64,000 bases of DNA from positions 62,001 to 126,000 of the forward strand of contig JACVRA010000180.1 in the NCBI GenBank assembly GCA_019828545.1, read 5' to 3'. The notes beneath the pieces are model-generated. The model was not told the origin of the DNA. It did no database searches and was given only the letters and a program-made list of their open reading frames with translations. Made by a program: the position numbers and the translations under genes. Numbering within the stretch: position 1 is the stretch's first letter; each line of letters opens with the position of its first letter. This document shows positions 22,018 through 32,090 of the stretch, piece after piece. The stretch comes from Paracamarosporium sp. OC-R06-R3 (lineage: Eukaryota > Ascomycota > Dothideomycetes > Pleosporales > Didymosphaeriaceae).

Positions 22018-22771
22018 TCTGTCCGAGTTGCGCGGAAGTTGCTTTTACACGCGATGCTAAAGAAGACAAGTTCTGGCTGTAATTATGTAAACCTTGTAAC
22101 CTTTATGCTGTTACGAATCTAATATCAAGACCATTTGTCAATTAATTCATCGTGATCATTCCCTATGACATCATTATGAGAGAAAATCAGTCGTAGGCTC
22201 CCTTGAAGCACCGTATGATATTCAACAGCAGACAAACGAGAACATGGTACACTATGAGTGCTACTCTTTATTGAATGGAATTCCTTTCTCTGTGCCGATC
22301 AGTGATATCTTTAGTCTTGAACAATACCTTTATACCTTTAGTAATCACAAGGTATACTTTGCACCACCGCCAGATGTACTGCTTTCAACACCGCCGCCCT
22401 TCGCAATGCGAGGGAAAAGCTGGAAAATCACTCCCAGTACACTAAACATTCAGTGACTGTGAGAAACAGAAGCAAGTCTCGGCTCACGGATGGTCAAACG
22501 CCCTGGTGGGCTTGATGCTAAATTAATCTCGATTGTTATTCATTGGATTGATTGGACAGCTTGTGCAAAAACAACGCTGCAAATTCTACCTGTTCAGTCT
22601 CATGCGACTGCAGTGTACATCGCATGCCCCACCAGACATCTGTAAAGTTTTCTCGCAAGTTCCCTTACAGCAAAATTGTAGCAAGCCCTTGGTTGAAATC
22701 AGTCCCAGTTACATCCCCCAAGTGTTACTTCATATTTTAATCTCAGTTTATATTCACTATACAAATTCTGA
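22018..22771. other. Intergenic, 0.75 kb
   Basis: AT-rich sequence between the convergent orphan frame and the rhodopsin-domain gene. A 70-codon frame at 22244-22456 has no supporting feature. Nothing else is visible. Confidence 0.4.
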
Positions 22772-24118
22772 TCACATTCGCTGCCAAGACGCTGACTTCC
22801 TCTTCTCCTGCATTCTTGAATCTCTACCAGCCCGAATCTTGGTGGTTGGTGGATTTATAGTTGAGCCGTCCCACAACTCTTCCGCACTCTCAGTGCGCGT
22901 TGGCCTTGACGGGCCTGGCTGGGACGGTTCAGGTCGGGACGGTGGACAGTGCGGTGGTTTTTGAAGTTCAAATTGCAGTTTCTGCGGTGATTTGCTGGTC
23001 GTTGATATCGAATATGTCTGAGAATGATTAATTCCCCGAGCATGCCCATGGTTTGAACAATCTCTCATTTTCGAGTGTTTCTTTGAATACTTCACGTAGA
23101 TAGAGCGGATGGCAGGGAGGTTGATGGCAATAGCGGCGATGTTCAGTTCGAGGGCTGCGACGATCATGATCTCTCCTACTCCTCTGACCGTTTGGTTCGG
23201 GTCCAGCGAAATGAGTTTCATGAGCGAATGGAACCGGATTATGCCGAGAATGACGGATATCCCTCCGAAAGCGAATACGGATATGATGCCAATCTTCTTG
23301 CGCCAGGGCATTTGAAGTTGCCACAACGTTGTAATTGGGAGGATGAAGACGTAAAAGTCGAGCATGACGTTCTAAAAGGTCCAATTAAGCTGCTGGTCCA
23401 GCCTGTTAAAGACATGTTGGATAAGTCTTACCACAGTAGAAGGTGCCATCAGTACGTAGTAGCGGTTCATGCATTGTGCTCCCGCTTTGCGTAATAGAGG
23501 ACTTAAAGCTGCTGCAACCGGAATACATTGGAAAACGATCAGAAGCAAGTTGATCAAAAGCAAGCCAATATTAAGTCCAAATCCTAGACCGACGAACAAG
23601 CGGAAAGTGCGGTTGGTCGACAATCGAAGATAGTAGGTCAGGAATGCGTTCTTGATGAGGAAGTACATCATTGAGTAGTACACTGCTAGAATATAGAGCC
23701 ACTGTTTGTAGTCAGTGGATGGCTAGGATATCGTCTTTTAGCTTGTTGAAACGCACCTTTACCAATTCACCACTGGGATCGAAGTAGCTGCATTTCGTTG
23801 ACCCGGATCTAAAGTGGTGTCGTTAGCGCTAGTACCTGTCACTCAACATGAGTAATTTTACTCTGAGCATAGCATAAGGTTCTTTTGCCAAAATACTAGT
23901 GCAGGTATCAATGTTATCTAACCATACCGCATGGTTAGCTGAGTCGCAGAGCGGGAGCCGAACTTGCTTACTCCAACGATGATGGACATGTAATCATCCA
24001 ATTTCCAACATCGTGTGACCCACTTACAACAATAAGCACGAGCGAAGTAGGAAGCGATACCAAGAGGGAAGGCGGTCCAGGTGATAATGTACCCAAAGAT
24101 CTGCAATACTGAAGCCAT
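22772..24118 (-). CDS. Fungal rhodopsin-domain integral membrane protein (PTH11-like core)
   Basis: Seven-helix-type plasma-membrane protein of 374 aa assembled from five exons: 24118-23972, 23917-23862, 23808-23757, 23701-23432 and 23371-22772. Introns are 53-60 nt with good donors (GTAAGC, GTAAAA, GTGCGT, GTAAGA). Joining them gives an uninterrupted family pattern. First comes an N-terminal helix, then WKLDDYMSIIVG (the LDDY motif). A loop with CSYFDPSGELVKWLYILAVY follows, then SMMYFLIKNAFLTYYLRLS. The chain continues with an FQCIPVAAAL helix and CMNRYY, then NVMLDFYVFILPITTLWQLQ and KIGIISVFAFGGISVILGIIR. The C-terminal tail is cytosolic-looking, Ser/Pro/Lys-rich. No CFEM domain precedes it. 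The family includes host- or surface-sensing receptors such as Pth11, but most members are uncharacterised, so the ligand is unknown. Confidence 0.85.
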
Positions 24119-25393
24119 GATGATTCCAAATGCGCCAAAAACGAATTTTTAGAAACGAATTCTGAGAGATCCTGAGATATTTGAGGCAGTTGGGCCTTCT
24201 GCAACATCGTACGGCGGAAGTGCCTAGACGCGATAGGCGAACAAAGATACCAGTAGTTAGGCGCGCGGATGGGAGTTTTCATTGTATTGGTGCCAAATCC
24301 GGCGCGACTCAGCAAAAACGACTGCTGCATTCCTTTCAAACCGCTGTTAATCGCTTAACGACGCCATACCAAAATCATAGTCTGGATTCCGTTGTTCCGT
24401 GCCAAAACCGAAGATCTCATCAACAATATTGAAATTGAGAATACCTCCAACTCTGCAGGCTTGGGGAAGCATCTGTATAAGGTAAACTAGTAGCGCTTGT
24501 TAACAAGCTCACCTCGTAACCAAGGGGAAATACCTCGCCGGATGTTGTGTGTATGAAATCCTGGGTGGAAGGGAGCAGTTGAGTGATAATTTGGTTAGTA
24601 CAGCTAGGGCTGCTTGTAGTTAGCTTTATGGTACACCCTTGAGCTAATGTCAGTGTGCACCATCATCTGATCACGCACGCAAGGTTTATTATCGATTTTT
24701 GTCAAAAACAACACTCCAGATGGAACAGAGCTGGACAGACTCCTAAATATGATTAAACTTCCAAAGAAATAATGTTTGCTTGTTTTAGGCTACAGTACCT
24801 CTATGTCACGGATCCGATATGAATGACTTACTAATATTGTCAGATACGGGGTGTGGATTATATACCTTTATCACAAATTATGTCTCTTTCCGAGCTTCTA
24901 ATACCTTTCCGGTGGCATGAAATGAAGAAAGGTATTGTTTAGAAGATCGGTGAGCTGTTTGGGCATATATCAGTGCTAGAGGAACGGGTTGAGTGCCTCG
25001 AATCATGTTGCACGAATGATTCACGTGATATTGAGGACCGCTGAGGAAACGCGAAGTCATTTTATTGTGATTTGAACCCTACTAATCAGGGAAAAACATA
25101 GAACAGACTGACAGGTCAAATTGAGTATGTTTCTCCATCGTCCTCCGCGAAGATGAATGAGCATCGTGATTCTGTTTACCGCAATGTAGTCTTAACCTCC
25201 TAACCCCCGAACTTTCACCCATCGAATTTGAGACTTATCGCAATCTTCGAATCATAGACCATCACCCTCTTGCATAAACTCCTATTCGCCTAACATGACG
25301 TACCGCGTTTTTTGCATGAGCCGCATGAAGCTGCCTGCCCTTAGCCCAGCTCACTATAAGATCATTGGATGTACAATGGCCAGAGAGCTGATA
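24119..25393. other. Intergenic, 1.3 kb, AT-rich
   Basis: Promoter side of the rhodopsin-domain gene and 3' flank of the next minus-strand gene. Composition is AT-rich with no open frame of note. Possible relic DNA, but I see no terminal repeats. Confidence 0.45.
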
Positions 25394-27293
25394 TCAATCG
25401 CATTTCGACGAAGGACGACTTTCAGATGTGATGGCCAAATCAAGTGCAGAGACAATGCTCTTGTGATTGTTGTGTTTCTTCACAAAACAGAAATGGCAGC
25501 CTCCACTGCACTGTCCATCATGTATCTGTCCCTGAGACTTGAAGAGCTTCATGCGCTTCTTTTCTTCATTGGACTGATCTTCCTCGGGTTCGAAAGTCCT
25601 TTTTCGCGGTACGGATTCATTCTGGGTGGGGGCTTGGGCAGATTCATTATTTGCAAAGGCTGTATTATCGCCCATAGTTTGGATAGCTTCGGCGTAGTCT
25701 GGATCACGTCTAGGATCCAGAAGCCACATACTTTTGTTCCAGTTCCACACAAAACACCCTTGACCGTTGTCTGAATGTACTTCTTCGGTGCCCTGGTATG
25801 TGCGGAGTTCGATTCCATCAAAGGGAAAGACATTTAGTACACGCTTCTTGGGAATAATTCCACATGCGAGCCACTCATAGTCGTGACCCTCACCAGCACG
25901 GATCTGAAAGTTGCCGCCTGTGTTGCAACGCAGCTCTGTGATTGACAACCATATTTCTAGGTTCTGCGGATTGAGTGCGTCGAGAGAAACGGCTGATTCT
26001 CCGTCATGGCCAATAAAAGCGTCTTGGTGCATGTATGCTGGGATACGGACCTCCTGTTTCCCTAGCTCTTGTATAGTCGTCGTAGCGAGCCCGTGCGGAC
26101 CCATTGTTGTCTTTTCAATCTTTTTGTTTATCTCCGCATGGAAGGTCACTGGAATCAGTCCCGAGGCATCTATCACAGCGACAGCCATGCGCTGTCCTAT
26201 TCGTCTGCTTTTCCCATTGTTGCTAGAGTGAAACTTGATTCTCCTCACCGCGTCCGTTTCTAACATGAAATCAATGATGTCGTTGCAGATAATGGAATAC
26301 TCACTTACTCAGGTTGTTGAATGCGGATATATACGATGAAGGGTTGGTTTTCTAATTCCATTTGAGCTGGCGACGAATACGACTAACAGTTAGATCGTGC
26401 CTAACCGAGAATCTTCCAATCGCTTGGAATGCAATTGTATCATCGCGGAGTTTTAGGTCCGGTATATCTCGACTTTTAACATGATTATGCCTGTAAAAGA
26501 AAGCAACTCCAGTCAGCCAATGCCAGCAATGAAACATTATCAAGTCCACATACTTAGACACATAAGCACTGAGAGTTGCTGAGCCCTCATAAAAGACGCG
26601 GTACAGCTTTTGTGGCTTAATTTTACTCGCGGCACGTACACGTTCAGATAGCTCATTGCGAGTACTAATGCAAGTCAGTTGTGTCATAAACAGATGATGC
26701 GAGACGAAGACCTTACATCATTACATCTCCAAGAAGATCTGATACGTCTCGCTCATTCTCTGCTAATTTCTTCTCTCGTGCTGCGGGTGTTCTTGCGGTT
26801 TCGATGATCTCCTTCATCCTCGAGTCTGTTGGTACCGTCGATCCAAATCTCACCCAAGAGCGCGTCTCGACCTCGCATACCTCCTGTACAATTTTGGAGA
26901 ATGCATTGAAGCTTGAGCCATCCACACCAAGTGTTTCGGCCAGTTCTGTGATGTCTACACCTTCGGAAGGAATCGCTTTGCGGATGTCCTCAACGGTAGG
27001 TAACTTCACTGTGTCTCATATCAGTATAACATCCTCCTCATCAGTATTTGAGTGAGCTCACTCTTCAGCCGGCGCTTCTTATTAGTCTTAGTTTTCATTG
27101 CTACTTGATCGGCTTGATTTGACGTCTCAGGATCTGTGGGATTGCATGCCACTGGTCGGCTAGCAGTAGGACCTCGCTCGGCAGGTATGGGCAGTGTCGT
27201 AGGACTCGACGAAGTCGATGATTGTTCTACCGTCGAAGGACTAAGGGCTTTCGCAGATCCTTCGACTTCATAAGGATGCATGACTGTGTGCAT
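25394..27293 (-). CDS. Six-exon protein of unknown function, winged-helix-like N-terminal segment
   Basis: Proposed exons: 27293-27062, 27008-26717, 26664-26554, 26490-26406, 26351-26309 and 26259-25394, keeping one frame (542 aa). Introns are 49-63 nt. Residues about 78-135 (MKLPTVEDIRKAIPSEGVDI, then ELAETLGV and FSKIVQEVCEVE) read like a winged-helix fold such as the TFIIF-alpha C-terminus. From about 200, KLYRVFYEGS, PSSYISAFNNL, MAVAVIDASG and YEWLACGIIPKKRVLNVFPF follow the spacing I remember for fungal DUF7587-type domains. Both are low-confidence resemblances. The C-terminus is acidic/basic with CSGGCHFC. The weakest join is intron 26405-26352 (GTTAGG donor). If an acceptor at CGCCAG is used instead, the protein stops at KWN, and the rest would be a separate gene, possibly starting at ATG 26266. 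Confidence 0.55.
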
Positions 27294-28428
27294 GATAGAC
27301 GAAGATTGTTATGAGGTAGTTGCTAGTTAGTGTACGAAGTAAGTATTGAGACATCCCGGGGTACCCTAAATATAGTAGAAGAGCGTCGTTTCGACCTCTC
27401 AATTCGCTCACCTTGAGATCAGAGCATGGGAGATACTCGATGTATCAAAACGGCACTAGCCCCAAGTAAAGGCCGGTGTTAACTATAATCAAGTTCATCT
27501 TCAACAAGACGGTCCAAGGTTATTACTTATATACTGAAACGAAACAGGCCGTATGATACAACTTGTACCACGATAGCTGCAATTTTACCTTCTGAACCGC
27601 TTCCAACTGTCACAAAATCATTTATAATGCTAGTAAAAAGATAGAATACACTGTTTTGCTCCGATAGATACGATAAAAAGGCCATTTGAACGGGAATTCC
27701 GACCCAGAACTGGAGGTAATAGAGCGGTGTGAGGTTGTGCTTCGACGCTCAGTCATCCAGTTCTCACCGCGCAGAAGCTTCATTGTTCCCTCACAGAAGG
27801 AAAGATGTCCACTGACGCACAAGATAAGTTCCTCGACCGCACTACAGCATCGGTGAAATCCAAAAGCCCTCTAGATAGGGTAATCATAATTCAATAACAT
27901 TGACAGAACCTTAAAATTTCGCCTGGCAGCATTTCGACTCCGAAACAATCTATCATTAATGCACGAGTCAGATGGACATCGCTAGCACGATGAGCTCACC
28001 TTTCAGTATGTGTATACCGTGTGATGCTGCATCCTTGAATGGCTTGTTCCGCCCAAAAAAATTTATATACCCGAAGATCTTCGTGGTCGATAAAGTGTAT
28101 CTAGAATTACCTTGCACTGTAGCCGTAGATGACCTTCATCTGGTCGCTTCCGCGATGTCATAAAACAAGCTTCAGTATCATCGGCCTTTAGATTGTTTAT
28201 CACAGATCAGCCCAGCCCAGTGAAGCTCTCAACGCCTCATTTTACTAGAAATCAATTTATGCCATCAGACACAAAATGCAAGACAGCCTGTTCCAAGCAG
28301 CATATACATCCATTATCTATGTGCCCCAGACCCAAAACCATATTTGTTCTTTACAAAGTCGTAAATACATATCCATGAGGGAGTCACTCTACATTCAAGC
28401 CAGCGACCACATCCTAACCTTTGACACT
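27294..28428. other. Intergenic, 1.1 kb, AT-rich
   Basis: Promoter side of the six-exon gene and 3' flank of the Gly-rich repeat gene. No gene, repeat or RNA signature seen. Confidence 0.45.
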
Positions 28429-30770
28429 TTAAGCAGAGCCAGCGGCACCAGCGGCACCAGCAGCTCCATTCTGAGATCCAGTCGTGGATGTGCCTGAGCC
28501 TGCACCGGCTGTGGAGCCACCGTTTGCCGCGGTCGAGCCGCCGTTGGCAGCAGTCGATCCGCCCGTCGTTCCAGCGCCTGCCTGGCCGGCCTGGCCGGTT
28601 GTGCCAGCGGCAGAGCCGGCACCGTTCTGACCAGTCTGAGTAGACCCACCGTTTGCTGCGGTTAATCCACCTTGAATACCTTGAGTACCTTGAGTACCCT
28701 GAGTACCCTGAGTACCCTGAGTTCCCTGAGTTCCCTGAGTTCCCTGAGTACCTTGAGTACCTTGAGTACCTATATCAAGTGTCAATGTCTATTCAATGCA
28801 ATGAAAGTAATGACGTCCTACCTGTGGTTCCAGTCTGACCATTGCCGGTTTGAGCACCAGTTCCTTGAGTGCCTAGAACGTCTGTTAGTTGCTTTGATGA
28901 GATCTAATGAGTAGTAAGAATGCTTTACCAGTAGTGCCCGTGTTAGATCCAGTGCCTGTCTGTGCGCCAGTGCCTTGGGTGCCTGTTGGAGTCAGTCATA
29001 TGTATCAATTCGTAAGGTGTGAGAATGACGTACCCTGAGTGCCTGTTTGGCCATTGCCGGTGCCTTGAGTGCCTTGAGTGCCTTTCATCCATCAGTTAGC
29101 AGCTTTCGGATTAGGTCAATCTGAAGCGGCTTCTTAATGTTGGCTTCACACAGAACGGCCTCCATGTTCCAAATCAAAGAGAGGCAACCCCTGTAGCTCA
29201 GACAGACAAAATCAACATACCTGTAGTGCCGCCAGTAGTCGACCCTGCAGTGCTACCAGTGTTCGAACCAGTGTTCGAACCAGTGTTTGAACCAGTGTTG
29301 CCAGTTCCCGCAGTACCTTTTCAAAGCGTGAGTAAAGTCCATACAAGCCGACCTGGCAATCGCCTACCTGCTGTCCCGGCACCTGCACCTGCACCAGCCG
29401 CGCCAGCTCCGGTCCCTTTCCGTATGTCAGTATTGGCGCATCGTCCGTTTAGTATTATTTCTCCTACCTGTCGTTCCTCCTGTTCCAGTAGTTTGACCAG
29501 CTGTTGATCCTGTGCCAGCGCCAGCGGCTCCAGTGCCTTTGCGTATGTTAGCAGAAACTAATCTCAGATATAAGTAGAGACTGACCTGCAGTACCTGCGG
29601 TTCCTGCACCCGCAGCTCCAGTTCCTGTAGTGCCTTTGCAGATTGTCAGTTCGACGTGACAAGCCCAAATGAAACGTATATCTAATGACATGGGTTCTTT
29701 GTGGGATGAATCGAAAATCTGATTGGAGCGTAACTTACCTGTCGTTCCAGCACCGGCGCCAGTACCGGCGCCAGCGCTCGGCGTGGCCGGAGCTGCTGCA
29801 CCCGTACCTTTGCCTTTGCCTTTTCCAGTGGCTGCACCACCGGCTGCCGCAGTTCCATTGTTGGCCGCTCCAGCAGCACCTTAGACATGTTAGAAAAGAC
29901 TAAAGACAGAGAAGAATGAACTCGTCTTGAGAGTCGGCTTACCAGGTGCAGCTGCAGTGCCAGCGCCTACGTTGTGAAGTCAGTACGTATCAAAAAGAGT
30001 GGAGAGAGATGCATATGGGCAAGTGTTTATCAAGCATGCAGAAGATGTTCTCCACTCGCATGGATGATATAGATCCGCATCGTGCTCAGGGTTTTGCTCA
30101 CCATTACCAGCTGTAGTACCAGCTGCACCAGCCTTGCCCTTGCCCTTGCCCTTGTCCTTGCCTTTGCCCTTGCCTGTGGCTCCGCCCGCGGCCGCGGTTC
30201 CATTGTTTGCTGCTGCTGCACCAGCTGCTGGAGTGGCAGCTCCTACTCTTGGTTAGCATTGAGTGGTTCAATTTTTCCGTATGACAGGATCTTACCAGCT
30301 GTGCCCGCACTTGCGGCACCCGCACCGCCAGTACCGGCTGCACCAGTCGCCGCATTTCCTCCAGCTGCATTACCTCCAGCCGCGCCTCCGGTCAATCCAC
30401 TAAGAAGATCAGCGAGGCCACCAGCACCGCCAGCACCACCTGCACCAGCTGCGTTTCCTCCAGCGGCATTACCGCCTGCGGCACCTCCTCCGAGGATGCC
30501 ACCGAGTAGATCTCCAGCACCTCCAGCGCCACCAGCTCCACCAGCTCCGCCAGTCAATTGACCAAGAAGCTGATCAAGCTGGCGCTTGCGAATGGACTTC
30601 TCGCGTGCAATCTTGCGGAAAGATGTGACAAAGTGGGCGGGCATCTTGGCGCCAGTGAAGCCGCTGTTAGTATCGACCCATCTCTTCTCGACCTTTGGGT
30701 ACGGAGCGGGAGCCGCAGCGACCAAGGGTGTCGCCGCGAGCGCAGCAACGACGGGAGCGGAGAACTTCAT
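28429..30770 (-). CDS. Secreted collagen-like Gly-rich protein with 12 modular exons
   Basis: Exons (minus): 30770-30296, 30242-30102, 29966-29943, 29879-29739, 29633-29586, 29536-29468, 29415-29368, 29316-29221, 29081-29034, 28982-28929, 28872-28822 and 28769-28429, giving 511 aa. ATG 30770 (ACCATGAAG) opens a signal peptide (MKFSAPVVAALAATPLVAAA). Possible Kex2 sites follow (EKR-W near residue 30, RKR-Q near 64). The rest is Gly with Ala, Thr, Gln, Asn and Lys: blocks like TGKGKGK, TGSNTGSNTG and GTQGTGAQTG, then ten GTQ triplets in the last exon. Every intron interrupts a glycine codon after its first G (phase 1), and all internal exons (24, 141, 141, 48, 69, 48, 96, 48, 54 and 51 nt) are multiples of 3. 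There is no GPI tail or enzyme motif. An extracellular structural role is inferred from composition only. Confidence 0.75.
28681..28770 (-). repeat. 9-nt tandem repeat coding (Gly-Thr-Gln)10
   Basis: Ten consecutive 9-nt units on the minus strand (GGTACTCAA variants) encode ten Gly-Thr-Gln triplets, followed by one Gly-Ile-Gln. The last base (28770) belongs to the preceding intron if the predicted border is right. Units differ by synonymous changes in blocks, suggesting stepwise expansion. Confidence 0.9.
29739..29879 (-). repeat. Duplicated 141-nt exon (copy 2, exon 4)
   Basis: Partner of exon 2 (30102-30242); shares the AANNGTAAAGGATGKGKGK core, then diverges into an Ala/Pro/Ser segment and GAGTGAGAGTT. 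Confidence 0.7.
30102..30242 (-). repeat. Duplicated 141-nt exon (copy 1, exon 2)
   Basis: Exon 2 has the same length (141 nt) and phase as exon 4 (29739-29879). Both encode AANNGTAAAGGATGKGKGK or a close variant with the same order of blocks. They look like copies of one exon separated by a 24-nt micro-exon. Confidence 0.7.
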
Positions 30771-32090
30771 GGTTACAAATATATACGTAAAAAGAATAGA
30801 TGTAGAAAAACAACACTGTTCTACAGTGCGTGCTTGAGTCGAAGAAAGAATAAAGGGAACGGAAAGCCGACTAGCAGCAGTAGATAAACTCGAAAGGAAA
30901 GGCAAGTCTGGAGTGGAGAGAAAAAGAAAGTGGTGCCGTCCGATTACACACAAGTCTTAAGTACATGCATGAGAGGTTGTCGAGATGAGGGAGCATCGCG
31001 GTGCCCATGGGGCGGGCCGATCGGGTTCAGAATAGCCTTCTGATCCGGTCTCAGCGTGCCGCCTCGTTTCTTCAGAAAAGTGTACCCATCTGTCGATCTT
31101 CTGAACGATTCCTGCGCCGATCCAAAAAGCTTCTGCAAGGGCGGTGGGGTAGGGTAGGAGCGTGTTCGTGGATGGGAACCAATCGAGATGGGTCTCAGGC
31201 AGAGTCGTGGTGCCCATTGGGCCGCGCCATGTCTAGTCTGTGACTGAGAGCGTCCAAGATGTCAAACAGTGGTGATGGGCGGGGCCGCGTGTGTGGTGGG
31301 TTGGAAGTTGCCTCAATGAGATACAGATAGCGTTAGGCAAGTAGGCTTGTTTCTAATTGAACGGGGAAGTTACTTGGAGAATTGTGAGTTGGTGTAATGA
31401 GGCTATTGTAACCTTAAGATTCCCTCAATCGGGATCGTCAACCATGTAGCGTCTATTCATCAAAAGTAGTGGTAGAACTGCGAAGACACAACCTCACCAT
31501 AGCCTGTTCTTCAATCATTGCAATCTCTCTCCTTTCCAGCTCTTACCAACATCTACATACCTTCTAGGTATCTATGATCGCCTCAATCACGTCATAACAT
31601 GCCCTTCCAGCACACCGCTCGCTGAAACACGCACTTCGGCCTCTCAAACATCGTTTCAAAACCCCACAATTCCCGTAACATGCTAGGTCTGACAAATGAA
31701 GGGAAACTCCAGCGCCGAGCTGTCTTAGTTTCAACCCTAAATTGACGTGCTCTCGAACAGCGCCTGTGGATTTTAGAGGGAAGAGAGGATAGAGGTTGAT
31801 GACTGATGCTATTTTAGGGCGGGCTTAGCGTCACGCTAACCCCGAAACATGCGGAGTAGAAGAGCAGTAGCAGCGCTAAGTAGAAGAGGCATTAAGGAGG
31901 TGAGGCGAGCTGTAATGTGTTTAGTGTTGCGGATTATGCGCTTGTATGCACTTGCAAGGCGTTGTAATGAGAGAGCGCTGCGGTTCGATGACTTCTACCT
32001 GCTTCTCGACAACCTCGTGTTGAAAACCCTCCTAATTCTCCTTGTAACAATTCCCAAACATACTCTTTCACTTCACTCCCAACAAGATCC
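30771..32090. other. Intergenic, 1.3 kb
   Basis: Promoter of the Gly-rich gene: AT-rich and A-rich directly upstream of the ATG (30775-30900), fitting a regulated secreted-protein gene. The rest has no supported gene; a 141-codon plus-strand frame at 31849-32274 mainly overlaps the antisense of the next gene. Confidence 0.5.

Noticed and set aside
25295..25774. 159-codon plus-strand frame
   Set aside because: Antisense to the long last exon of the six-exon gene, whose frame is better supported by intron joins.
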